This document shows positions 12,287-24,686 of a stretch of DNA of 64,000 nt, piece after piece. The number at the start of each line of letters is the position of its first letter. Position 1 is the first letter of the stretch. Both the position numbers and the translations under genes were made by a program. The notes beneath the pieces are model-generated. The model saw nothing but the letters and a program-made list of their open reading frames with translations, was not told where the DNA came from and ran no database searches. Origin of the DNA: Paramecium sonneborni (lineage: Eukaryota; Ciliophora; Oligohymenophorea; Peniculida; Parameciidae); assembly GCA_905182985.1 (NCBI GenBank), contig CAJJDN010000073.1, positions 132,327 to 196,326 of the forward strand, read 5' to 3'.

Positions 12287-14036
12287 ATGGAATAATTATT
12301 ACCTATGGTTATTGAAGAATACAATGTCTTTAAGCAATTTATAAGGGAGTTGTATAAGCAAACTCCATTACAAGAATACACAAAATCTTTGGATATTTTT
12401 GATACTGCTGTACTAGTATCAATTATAAGTATAATTGGCTTATGGGCTATAAGGAATCTAAATTTTCCAAACAAAGATTACAATTAAAGTATATAAGATT
12501 TTATAGAATAGGTTTTTTTGGATATTTGAAGGCATAGATATTTCTATTCTTTGTAAATTATTGTCCAGGTGTAAATTCTTACATAGAAAAATAAAAATAG
12601 AATGCATTACAATCTTTTAGTGATTCAATGGAAAAAATGACAACTAAAAAGACATTAAAACTTCCTGAAAATGGGATTGATACAGATACAATAATGGATA
12701 AACTAAATGAATGGGTAGAAAGAGATATTAAACATTATGGTAGTGGTAAAGTGTCTGGATCATTATATGTAATGCCAGATAAATAATTTATAAAAAATGC
12801 ATAAGATTTTTGTAAAAACTTTTTATATTCTAATCCATTACATCCTGATTTATGGCCAGCAACAAGATAGATGGAAGCAGAAGTAATTAGAATGACTGGA
12901 GATTTATTTGGATAAGAAAAAGAAAGTATAGGAATAGTTACAACTGGAGGAACAGAATCAATACTTTTAGGTATGTTAGCATATAGAAATTGGGGAGAAT
13001 AATATAAAGGAATAACAAATCCAAATATGTAAATTTATTTAATTATTTATAGAGTTATACCTGAGACTGCTCATGCTGCATTTTATAGAGCAGGTGAATA
13101 CTTTAAAATATAAGTAAGAATAGCAAAGGTTAATTAAACAACCTTTTAAGTAGATGTTAATGATTTAAGAAGATAAATTGATTCTAATACAGTTTGTATA
13201 GTAGGATCTTTACCAAATTTTGGTTATGGAATTTTTGATCCTATAGAACAATTAGCTTAAATAGCAAAGAAAAAGAAAATTGGATTACATATTGATGCAT
13301 GTTTAGGAGGATTTACTGCTATTTTTGCAAAAGATCATGGTGTTGATCTTGGAAAGTTTGATTTTACTTTAGATGGAGTTACATCAATATCATGTGATTA
13401 ACATAAACATGGTTTAGCACCTAAAGGAGTATCAACTGTATTATTTAAAACTAAATAATTACGTGAGAGTGCTTTCTTTTCAATTGCAACATGGTCAGGT
13501 GGTGCTTATGCTGCTCCAAGTATGTAAGGATCTAAATGTGGAGTTGGTGTTGCTGGTGCATGGTTTACTATGTAATCTATTGGTAAAAAAAAATATATTG
13601 AATACAGTAAAAAAATTATGGATGCTACATAATTATTGGCAAAATAATTATCAGAAATACCTGAAATCTAAGTTTGTGGAAATCCTTAAATTAATTGTGT
13701 TGCTTTCATTAGTAAGTAATCATGGCTCAATGTTTATGCTGTTCATGAAATATTGACTCATCAAGGTTGGACTATTAGTAGTGTATAAAAACCAGCAGGT
13801 ATTCATATTAGTATTACTTAATAAAATGTTTCTAATTTGAAATAATATGTTCATGATATTAAAGCTGCTATTGAAAAAGTAAATTAAATAATATTATCAA
13901 GATTAAAGCAAATCCTTAAGAGTATAAAAAAGGAGGAGAAATGGGAACTCTCTATGGTACAACATAAAAAATACCTGATTCCAAATTAGCTGGCTAAGCA
14001 TTAAAAGTTTATTTGGATTCATTATTAAAGATATGA
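12287..14036 (+). CDS. SGPL1: Sphingosine-1-phosphate lyase
   Basis: PLP-dependent enzyme that cleaves sphingosine-1-phosphate to a fatty aldehyde and phosphoethanolamine, ending sphingolipid breakdown, normally in the ER membrane. The start at 12287 gives an N-terminal helix (AVLVSIISIIGLWAI) matching the usual membrane anchor. Further on are NPLHPDLWPATRQMEAE, GGTESILLGMLAYRNW, HIDACLGGF (PLP-binding Asp, 13288-13314) and the Schiff-base lysine in DQHKHGLAPKG (codon 13405-13407). An intron of 24 nt is at 13029-13052. The C-terminus GEMGTLYGTTQKIP is typical. Two frame breaks are visible: a missing base near 12484 after FPNKDYN, and one at about 13879-13901, where a 23-nt GTA...AAG segment could be an unusual intron. 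Length (~565 residues) matches the family. Confidence 0.92.
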
Positions 14037-14045
14037 GTTAACATT

Positions 14046-14981
14046 AAGTTATTTTAAATAGTACAAAATTTAGATTAATATTTATTAATATTAAGTCTTT
14101 TTTCAACTTCAGAAAATCTCTGTTCTTTTAATTCAAAATACTTTTTATCATGTCTTTTATTTTTAAATATAAATTTCAACTATATAAACTAAGTTTATTC
14201 AATAATAATTTTTTTGTTTCTTGTTCTCTTTCTAACTATATACGTATCTCATTTATTTATTTTCCTGATTCTCTCCTTTAAGATTCGAAATCTAGTTGAT
14301 ATTTTTGTATTTTTTATTCAAAAGCTTTTTTCATTGTTTCAAACTCTAGTTTTAAAGCTGCTTCATAAGAATTTGAAAATTATTCTTCAGTTGTATAACG
14401 CTTTTAAAATTGCTAATATATTTCATCCTAATTTTATATACTCAAAATACTTTAACTTTATTTAATCTATCAATAGTTTCTTTCCATTATTAAATTTCTC
14501 TTTATTAACTTTCAATTATTGTTTATTTTTCCAATATTTAATTTCTTAATTTATTAATATCCTATATTTTATTTTAAAATATTACATTTTCTAAAATTTT
14601 ATATTTTTCATTATATTCTTATTAAGCTTTATCTAAAATTTTTTGATAATAATTATGGTCTTTTGCAACACCATTATTTTATTATTATGTATTAGATTAT
14701 GTATTAGATTATATTTATTTTTAACTTTATTATTATTATTATAATTTATCTTCATATTAAGATTTTATATTTAATTATTCTTATTAATTTTATGATACTA
14801 AATCAGAAATTTATTTTTCATAATGGTTTTTTAATTATAATAATTATTTCTAAAATTATTCAATTTAAGATTATAAAGTTTCTATTTCTTTTTCATGTTT
14901 TTAAGTTAAAATCTCACTTTATTTTTGTAATTTTAATTCATATTCATTTCTTATTTATTCAATTTATTCTAAAGAAATTTA

Positions 14982-15014
<33 letters not shown>

Positions 15015-15893
15015 TCCTTTCATTAATGTTTATAACTATAATTATAATTGTTTAATTGTTTTATTTAAATCATTAATTTAGTCATCCTTTTATTTAATCT
15101 ATTTAAGCATAATCTAATTATTGTTATTATCATTTGATATTTTTTATGATTAATTCTTGTCTTATTTAACTTAATACAATTCTGCCATTCGATTTAAATT
15201 AGCAATAGAAATTTAAAATTTCAAAACAGATATTTATTGCAAATTTTCCTAATAATTAGGACATAATGAACCAAATAATTCATCAAATTTAATCATATGA
15301 ATGGCCTCTAACTCAGTAATTTTCATAATTAAATTATCCATAATTGATATGAATTTATAGAGTTTGACAACAGCTTCCCTTAAATAGCATTATAATGATT
15401 ACTCTAATGTTCGAACATCTAATATAGTTAGAAGTTATGAAATGTCAATGTTATTTAATTTTTCAAATGTTAATTTAGATTATGAATTTTAAGCAACCCA
15501 TTTTTTTAATTATTATAATCTATACTCTTGTCTTGGATCATTATTTCGAATCTAAAGATAAATAGTTTATTAGTACTCTTCCATCAATGTCTAATTTATT
15601 GATTTCTTCTTATATTAATTAAAGTTCTGCTTTCATAGTTGATATAAATGTATTCTCCTCCTAATAAAGATTAAGACTTAATAAATTAAAGGGATTGTTG
15701 GCTAATGGATCTTAAAATTATGGAAATCTATTAATGTATATATTTTCAAATACATTTCTCCAGTTTTTAGTTTTTAGTCTCTACTTCCAGGTCTTTAAGA
15801 GGCTAATTTAATTTTTCTATTAAATCCAGCACTGCTTCCCATTATGTTACTGCTATTTTCTAATTATTGGGATTATTTGAAAGTTGGGTTCAT
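14046..15893 (-). CDS. Coiled-coil protein with polyasparagine tract
   Basis: ATG at 15893 (MNPTFKQSQQ) starts a protein of about 600 residues. The first half is globular-looking (KLTFEKLNNIDISQLLTILD, HMIKFDELFGSLCPNY). A run of about 11 Asn encoded by AAT repeats follows at 15014-14982, and then a long Gln/Glu/Lys coiled coil to the C-terminus (EKEIETLQSQIEQFQKQL). A 23-nt intron at 14428-14450 is needed. Frame changes are seen near 15740, 15550 and 14175. The exact stop is unclear because the last frame runs into the end of the convergent S1P lyase gene; I place it near 14046. The function is unknown and no family was recognised beyond the coiled coil. Confidence 0.6.
14982..15014. repeat. 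(ATT)11 microsatellite inside a coding region
   Basis: Eleven perfect ATT units, read on the minus strand as AAT = Asn in the coiled-coil gene. In another frame the same repeat would read TAA = Gln under the ciliate code, so a slip here changes Asn to Gln without making a stop. Confidence 0.9.
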
Positions 15894-16084
15894 TAATTTA
15901 ATTTTTTTCAATCTTATAACAATATTTAATATATTAACAGTTTATCTCAAATAGCTATTTTCAAAAACATCGCTAAAGAAAGCACTAAATAATATGATAG
16001 ATTATAGGAAGAAGCTTTTAAAGAATAAGTTTTTTTAAAAAATATGTTTAATATTATAATTTGTTTAAAAGATTAAAAAATCAT

Positions 16085-19000
16085 TCATCTTTTTTTCTAA
16101 GTTATTTGTGCTATATTTTGATTCAAATATCTTTTAGGAGAAATGAGAAGAAGTGATGATTAACATGTATTAATGGAATCTTATTGCATATTTAATAGCA
16201 ATCTTCCTAACATCAAAATAATCAACAATCCCAACATTCCCACACTCAAAATAAATATCATCAATGTTTATTTATAAGTCGTCAATGCTTAATCAAATTT
16301 TAGATGTGCTACTTCAACTAATTTTGCATATGCTGAAGTTAAGATCTCACTACCATAATCTATATATATAATATGATCATTGTTTTAGAAAAAATCTTAC
16401 ACTTATTTAAGACTATTGTTATTATTATTAAAATAGAAAAATTGAGGTTACGATTCAATTAATTTATCTATTTATGTAATCAAATATTTTATGCCATGTT
16501 AATAATATTAGAAAATACTAGGATTAAGTTTATATGCTGAAGTTTCATTACAAGCAATTCCAATTTAATCTAAACAAATGTTATTCTCATTTATCTGTTG
16601 TAAATTATATTTTAATTATTCATCACTTACAATAGAAGCAAAATTATTATTGAATTCTATATATTAATCTTATTGATCACTCTTCAAAGATTATGAATGG
16701 TTATTAAATTCTTCTTAACTCATTAAATTTTCAAATCGAAATTGATCATATGTATTATAACATACTAAATCTATATTATGAATAATGTTAATAAAAGAGG
16801 ATTAAATTAATTTAAAATTAAATAAAAAATTTGCATTTTCAAATAATTATTAAGACAGTATAAATATAACAAAGAAGATAATTAAAAAATAAGCAAGTAT
16901 TACTATTAATCCAATCATTAATATTATGATATACTTAAATTAATTTATGTGTTACTTTTTCAATTTCTCCAACAATTTATACTTATTTTTTTTATTATTA
17001 GTATTAAGTAATACATTCTAACTCTATTCAGTTAATTATTAAGTTTAATACTATATATTATCAATACTATTTTCAAACATTCTAGTTTCTTATACAAAAT
17101 CTATTAACATCCATTCATACAATGATTTTTTAAAAATAGACAAAATATGTTCATAAGTCTCGATTTCATCTTGCACTTCATAGACTTACAATTTTATCAC
17201 TAGTTTGTACAATCTTCTATGGTCATTCTTAAGCTTTGATATTAATGGAACTTACAAAAACTGTAACAACATAACCAAAAAGAAAATGATCAGCATATAA
17301 ATTGTCAATAAAGATTAGACTTATTCTTCATTTTATACTTTTTCATCATAACAATTATTATATGCCAATTGAGGTAACTAACCTATTTCTTTTAAATTAG
17401 CAATCGAAATTAGTATTACCTAAGAATTATTTAAAGTATTATTTTTAATTTTATAAAACTATGCTAAGCTCCTTTAAATAGTCTCTGATAATGTAGGATT
17501 AACTATTAGTTAGTATTCTATATCATAAAATTAATTTACACTAAAATTAACTTAATTTATATCAATTAATTATTCATTTTATAAATTTATTAAATTTTGA
17601 AGATTTTAATCAATTTAAATAGAGTAGAATTCTTTCATATTATTATCAATACTGAATAGATTAGCTAATTCTAAACGATAAAGACCATGAGTTATTTATG
17701 AATAACTTTATTAAGTAGATAACATTAATTCAATCAAATCAAAACATTGATTAAAGTTATATTATTACAAAACAGCTATAGTTAACAGTATGATATATCC
17801 GATTATTAAAAAAAGAACAAAATAAAGAAGATATTTTTATATTTTAAAGGAAGTAGGATTTTTAAAGTCTTTCATTTTCAAATGTATTGATTTATAATTC
17901 TAATCAAATATTTTAAGATTTTCAGAATATTTAACTTAATGTTCTTCTTAAATTAATTATTATGAAGCTCTACTATCAATAGCTAATTTAGAATCAGTCT
18001 CATTAAAAAAGTCTTGCTGTTTTTTCTTATCCAAAAATTTGTTTATAGTTTTTAGAGCAAGATTCTTTTCTGGAAATTTCAATCTTAATGATGCTTTCAT
18101 TAATGATTCCTATGTGTTTAAACTCTATTTAATTTAGTTGTCATTTTCATAACTTCTACTAGTGAATAATTATTTATTATCATTTAGATTATGTTAATTA
18201 GATACTTAATCTATTTTAGGAGATTAAAAATATAAATCTTCATAGTAATGAGATGGGTGTGAAGGAAACATGTAATGAAGCATTTCTCCTTCATGATTAC
18301 TTATTTATTCACTGATATTGCTTTGAATACTATTGGAATCAACTGTTTAGATTTATTGTTCAATCAACAGTTTTTTAGATTAAAAATTTAAACAAGCTTA
18401 TTTAATTGTTTCTCTAACTTAACGTTTATATCCCATAGTAGTTAATAATTATTATTCATTGACAGCTAATTCAACAACAAAAAATTATTATTTTTATTCT
18501 ATATCATTCTTTTTATATCTATATTCTTCATAATTAACAGAATAAAATACTGGAACTGGATTAAAATCTTAGAGTGTAATTTTTTCAATATATTTTGTAT
18601 ATTTATCATAGTAAATTTTTTCAGCTCTTGTTTTAAGTTATTCGCTATCTTCTTCACTTTTTAATGAAACTTATGATTAAGATGATGGTTTAACTGAAGT
18701 TTTCTACATTTCTGATTATCTAGTGGTACCAAATTGTAAGGTTTAATGACTTTTTAAATGTTAATCAAAGAAAAAACTACATAGCTTTTCATTATATATA
18801 GTAACATTCTGTTAAGCACTTAAACTTTCACTTTCTTAATAATCACTTTTAAATCCTTTATATAAACTTCCTGATGAAAAGTTATTTGATTAAACACGAA
18901 CATCATCAATTATTTTTTGCAAAACTTTTTCATATTATGAAACAAATAAATTAAAATCTTCAGGTATAAATAAATAAGTTTCTTTATTGCTTACAATACT

Positions 19001-21657
19001 ATTACTATTTTCTAGATCTACTAAATTAGGATATCTATTTTTAGGAGGAGTTTCTCCATCCATTAAATATTCTATTCCAGTTGATTCAATTTCTCTTGAA
19101 ACAAATGGTAATAACATCCAAATTAATACTTTTTAATAAAATTCATCTATTTTTAATATTTAATTTGACCATTATGATTCATAGACATCAAAACTTTCAC
19201 TTACTATTGAAGAGTTTTCAGATTTACTTTTTTCATGACTATTATTTTTAAAATGTTCAACATTTGATGTTTTTTTATTTCTTTATAATCGATCAATCAT
19301 TAAATATAATCCTTATGTTATTCCTAAAATAGTTCCATTAACATCAAATAATATATGTTAAGCTCCTTTAAAAGCTACATCCTTAAGTTTTTTAGGATCT
19401 TTACCATGTATGATCTTAGGTTATTCTTCTTCTAATGATTTTAAACAACCAATCATTGTAAAATCATCTGTCAAATTTTAACTAAAATTATGTGCTAAAT
19501 AAACTTAACATCTTATCAATGTTTTATCATATGTTTTTGCAAAAGTTTAAAAGTACTTACCTATTCTTGCTGTTCCTCCTCTTCTAATATAATTTTACAT
19601 TATCTCATCATGAACTGGTTCTAACCAACTAGGCATCAATGTATTTATATTTCCTTTTGTAAAATCTAAAAATGCCTCCAAAGGATTATCAAAACGATGA
19701 AATCCAAAAAATTTTGGAATTAATGGAGATATAACTTCATTTAAAACTTTTCCAATGTTTGGCCCTGATGCAATACAAACTTTTACAGATATTGCTTCAC
19801 CTTTAAAAAAGTTAATATTTGTTATTTCAAATGAGTTCATACTTTTCTCTAATTATAAAATCTCTCTTCTTTCTAAAAATATATAATTATTATAATTCTT
19901 ACCTCTTTCTAATTCAAAATATTTTCTAACATTATTAAATAATAGTAAATCTATCAAAGCACTATACTTTAGGAATTGTACATTAAATGTTCGTCCATGA
20001 GTATAAAAAATTGGTTTATAAATTTTTATTTAATTTAAAATTTAATTTTTTAAAATCTGTAATTTTCTCACTTCTATTTCAATTTCAGAGAAATTAGAAA
20101 ATTTACCTGCTAAATAATGTTTCCAAAATTGAACTTTAAATTAACTTAATTGCATTAATAATGGTAATAAATTCTATTTAATTTATTCCATTTAATAAAG
20201 TGTTTAAACAATACTTCTTTCACTTTTACTTACTTGTAATTTTACATTTGATACTCTTGTATCTTTATTTATATTATAATCTTCATCTTTTTACATTTAT
20301 GCTTATAAAATAAATTATAATAAAAGTGAAATTTATATGAAATAAAATGAGTATTCTCTTTTTTTTTAAAATAAAATCTTCAATTCTTAATAACTTTTTG
20401 GGGCATTATTTCTATATTTATTAATAAATGTAAGAAATTTCAGACTATAAATTTCTAGATTTTTAGAATCATTTCTATGCTTTTCAAATCCAATTCTAAA
20501 TAAACAAGATGTTAAAATGACTGCATCTTCTTATTTTAAGACACCTCCAGCACCAATTTTCTTACATTAACATTTAAGTGATTGACAACGATTTAAATGT
20601 AAACTAAATTTTTAGATTAATTCAATGATTCTTTTTTTACTTTTCTGAGCTGCTTAAATTAAATCAAAGAAATCTTCAATTATTAATAATTCATAATATT
20701 AATTTAAAGTATTATGATAAGTCTTTAATCTTTTATGTTGAATTAAGGTTTGAAATAGAAGTTATGATACTGGTTACATAATTAACATAACAGTTAATAA
20801 ATTATAAGCCTGATCTGGATTTGAATATAAATTAGATGTGAAAATATACATTATTATATGCATTACTAATAGTCTATTGTAAATTGTCGAATACTTTGAA
20901 AATCTAAGAGTTATTGAATAACATTTACCCAAATGGTAATTCAAAATAGGCTTCATAAATCAAGACAAATAAAATAATGCCATGAATTATTCTACCAATC
21001 AATTAGTACATAGAATTAGTACTTTGATTCAATATAGCCATAGGAATGATTAACAATTGTGCAAAACAATTATAATATGTGAAATGCTTTCTTAATGATT
21101 ATTCATTGAATTCAAAGTTAATGAAGTAGATATTTGAAATCAATAATGATCCAGTTGATGTACTAAGTATTATCACTGAAAGCACAATGAGAAATAGATC
21201 ACTCTAACTTAAAAAGTTCCAACCTATGTAATGCATCTGAGGCAAGTAAAGAAACCATGTGAAATACAGGAAATAACAATTCACCAACTTTGTGGCAGAC
21301 TTAATTTAAACTTGCTTGTACCTGCGATAATGATTTGGATATGATTGCTACTTTTTAGTATTCATTTGTGAATTTTCTGTGCAAAATTATTAGATAAGGT
21401 ATTAAGTTGAATAGAATAAGCAGTATACCAGTAAGAGCATTTATGGCATAGATATCTTAAAACAAAGGAGTCAGAACACATATTTCTGATATGTTTTTTA
21501 TGAATCTGAAAACATTTTCATCATACTATTCAGTGATGAAGTGTGTGAGTTACAAATAGTAGATTAGAATCTAAAAGGTTATAAATTTAGTGCTATTTAA
21601 TGATGGTGACAAATTGGTCTAAATTATCAGATTCATATAGTCTCTAATCCATTACAT
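16085..21657 (-). CDS. Giant multi-membrane PAS-domain protein (TmcB-like family), with frame breaks
   Basis: Start 21657, stop TGA at 16085, about 1,850 residues. The N-terminal ~450 residues hold many membrane helices (LTGILLILFNLIPYLIIL; FLYFTWFLYLPQMHYIGW). A His/Cys motif HLNRCQSLKCQC follows at 20599-20564. A PAS-like domain lies at about 19850-19480 (NTLMPSWLEPVHDEIMQNYI, DDFTMIGCLKSLEE). After a long Ser/Gln-rich linker there are several more membrane helices, ending in LLLISPKRYLNQN. The plus-strand gene at 28331 has the same order of parts. PAS domains sense ligands, redox state or light; this ciliate family is of unknown role, and the TmcB name is from memory. Frame breaks occur near 21355 (AAAAA) and 20850. 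A 30-nt GTA...TAG intron near 19873-19902 is possible. Confidence 0.72.
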
Positions 21658-21676
21658 AATTAATTAAATATTAAAT

Positions 21677-23863
21677 TCATTTTTTTTATTTTGTTTGTTT
21701 CTTTTTTTTCTCTAAAGACTCTTGAATCAAAGGAATTTACGATTGTTACATCTATTACGAAGTTCTTGAATCTACTTTCTAATTGTTTATGACAAGTTAA
21801 GGAAGATATTCCAATACATCATCATATGCAGGTAATTAAAACATTCGTGGCTAATGCATCACTTAATCTTAGGCAAAGTCTCTTCTCTTTGTTTTGTTAT
21901 ATTTTTGAGATCTAAGCTTTTTCAGATATTTGGCATAAACACTCATATCTTTTAAATATTTCCTTAATTTATCTTTACTGTAAGTTTCTATAAATATGCT
22001 CTAAAAATGTCTAAGTTAATTATTTATGTAAAATACATAAAATTATCTTAATTTTACAATTAAAGAATAAATGGTTAAATAGTCTCCTTTTTACCCTAAT
22101 CTAAACCATTGTAATATTTTAAGAATTGCTCTTTAAAATATTTGTTCCAAAGATTATGAAGCATTTATTTATAAGATTTGAATCTTAATAAAAACTCTAA
22201 AAATAATGCTCTAATCTTTAAAATTTTTTGATTTGTAATAAGAACTTGATTCTTTAAATGATAGATTTCTGCTCTAACTTTTAAGTGTGGCACAATCTTA
22301 TCAATATGCAATTTAAGTTGCTTTTGATATACTGCTTTACAGAAACCTTGTAATACTCTAGAATAATGATTTATTTATAAATTACAATTTAACATCGAAA
22401 AATACTCTATCATAAATAGTTACTCCTTTTATTGCACTTAATCTTTTATGAATTCTTTTCATAATTCTTTTAACTTAAAATGCCATTAAAGTAGATTGAT
22501 TTTATGCTTCTATTTTATGTTGAAACATAAAATAAATCTTTGTACATATTAAAGACATGTAAATACTATTAAACCAATGTGTACACACTCTATTTTTTAG
22601 ATTCTTTTTTGATTAAACAAAATTATGTCTCTATCGAATTATTTTACTCAATTCTTTAGTTTTTTATTAATATTCTTTTCTTTATTATTCATTTTAACTC
22701 ATCAACTTTTTCCTGCATAACACATCTCCTATTCTATTATCTCCTTAAGTTTTTTTTAATTCTCTGAAACTTTTTTAATGTTCTTCATTATATTCAATTA
22801 CTTTTTGTATATTTTCTTTTATTAAATCTTTAAAAATTCCACGTTATCTTAATTTTTCTTTTCTTCTTTTTTTAATTTCTGCAACTTCAGCATTTAATTA
22901 ATCTGAATTCATTCTTTCCAATTATTAATGATTCATATTTTTAATAAATTATGATGATGGTTCAAATTTTCTTGAAATTGTTTATGGTCTTTTCATAAAT
23001 CGACTTCCAAATTAAAATTTTAATTTCACTTAGGTATCTAAATCACATACCATGCTAATGTATATATATTCACAATGGAATGTTTTAGATTCATCTATTT
23101 TATACTTCCATCCTTTGACTGAGATGATTTAATCACAAGAGAATTTTGTTGGGAAAGGATTTACAGATGAAACAAATATTTTAAAATTAGTAGTTTCACT
23201 TTAATTCATATAGAATTATAAAGGAACAGGTTATAATTTGGATCGTAATTTGTAATAGTAAAATTCCATTTGTCTGACAGATTATACATTCCATAAATCT
23301 GGTCGCAATTCAATAGGATGCTAAGTATTTTGATATATGAATGAATAAAATATACTTTATCGTGTTAATAATTAATTATTATTTCTCCTAGACTAAGCTA
23401 TTGGCTATTGATACGAACTGGCTATTCATTTTATTCGACTCGAAAATCAAGGACTTTATCCCTCTTATAAAAATCCTTTATACTCGGCTTATGAAATCAA
23501 TTGAATTCCTCTTTGGAATTCAGGGATCATTTTTTAAGTTATATATGCCATTTAATTAAGTATTTTTGATCTGGATTTAAGAGATCCTGTAGATTTTGGG
23601 CCATTTTTATAGGTAGGACAATCTCGAAATATGTCATTTTCAGAATCATGACTAATGACACTCAAATCATTGAAGTATGGATTCTAAGATATATATTTCT
23701 CTTCATTATTTGGATTGTTGTTGCAAATTACTTATGACTGTATTTGTAAATGGAAATTGGACTTTTATAATATTGATGATTTAAGTGTTGACTCAAGAAC
23801 ACTCTATGATTGTAGTAAATTTCGTTTTGTAGCTGTTCTGCTTACAAGTTATTTATTTTACAT
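21677..23863 (-). CDS. Large protein of unknown function with basic coiled coil
   Basis: ATG at 23863 (MQNKQLVSRTATKRN) to TGA at 21677, about 710 residues. The N-terminal third is Ser/Asn-rich. A compact region follows (HPIELRPDLWNVQSVRQMEF; FVSSVNPFPTKFSCDQIISV; FHCEYIYISMVCDLD), and then a highly basic helical part (EIKKRRKEKLRQRGIFKDL). The C-terminus ends in a Lys/Gln run. A 35-nt intron at 23321-23355 joins the frame exactly. One frame change is seen near 23458. The mix of a small beta-like domain and a basic coiled coil is common in ciliary and basal-body proteins of ciliates, but that is inference. Its stop lies only 19 bases before the start codon of the PAS-membrane gene on the same strand. 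Confidence 0.6.
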
Positions 23864-24686
23864 ATATAAATATAAAATAAATATAATATAAATGTCTCAG
23901 AAAAGATCATTTCTAATTAATTAACAAGAACAAATATTTAAATCAATAAACACAGGTTCTACATCAATGATCTCTAAGAGATGAGGATAAGTGATATGAA
24001 TAAAAGTAAAAAAAAAGAATTTATTCAACAATTTTTTTCATAAATATTTCTAAGGATTCTGGCTTTTATCTTAATTTGTATAATATTCAAATTATATTTA
24101 GGAAATTGCTTTTGAAAAATGTTGTTTTCGTAATAAATTTATTGAGAATTTCATAATCCTTCTGAAGATCAGAACCATTTTAATTTCATGTATCTTTACT
24201 ATAATTTTCTGATAGATGAGATTATATTTCAAATGAGAAAAAAATTAATTTTTTTGGATAGAAAAAGTTATGACATGGCAATAATCCAAATTAAAATTTT
24301 GATTGTCACAATTTTGACAAAATTATCTAAAATTGATCAAAAAACTTACTTAAGAGGCTGGAACATATCCATCAAATTTAATTATTTTATTAATTAAATT
24401 TTATCGTATTTATTTTGAGTAAACTTAGCTTAGTTCTTTAAAAAATAAATTTAGGTTGATAAAACTAAAAAATTATAATTTTAACTAAATCAATCATATA
24501 ATCTTTTTGATTGAAAATAGTTTTAATATTAATATTCAAATAAATCATTTAAATTTTTAAGGAAAATAATAACAATACAATTGTGATTTTATGTTGAATG
24601 CTTATTTAGCTTTTTCATTATAGTGAATTCAATAATTGAAATACATATTTTATGATATTTAAATATAATTCACACATGAAATAAAA
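23864..24686. other. Intergenic stretch with only short ORFs
   Basis: About 820 bases between the divergently placed gene at 23863 and the end of the SIZ1 fragment. The plus strand has a 31-codon ORF starting near 23892 (MSQKRSFLINQQ) and a short ORF with one hydrophobic segment near 23997 (ILAFILICIIF). They cannot be joined in one frame without breaks. I do not call a gene. The left edge of the second assembly duplication is at 24191. Confidence 0.4.

Larger units (their letters stand above)
10242..12640. repeat. Exact 1,199-bp direct duplication around N at 11441 (assembly overlap)
   Basis: Bases 10242-11440 and 11442-12640 are the same sequence, separated only by one N. The copies hold the phosphatase 3' end, a whole small gene and the first exon of sphingosine-1-phosphate lyase. 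Exact identity, ends exactly at the N, and four similar cases elsewhere point to two contigs with an unmerged overlap. The real locus most likely has one copy. Confidence 0.93.

Noticed and set aside
10242..12640. Genuine tandem duplication of the phosphatase end, small gene and lyase start
   Set aside because: The copies are identical to the base, end exactly at an N, and the same pattern recurs four more times; an assembly overlap explains it better.
14214..15055. Plus-strand hydrophobic ORFs rich in Phe, Ile and Leu
   Set aside because: They are the complement of the A-rich coiled-coil gene on the minus strand; poly-T read as Phe looks like membrane protein by chance.
24188..24430. Plus-strand ORF of about 80 codons beginning MYLYYNFLIDEI
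   Set aside because: It has no family, no supporting context and average length for a chance frame when only TGA is a stop; its start lies right at the edge of the assembly duplication.
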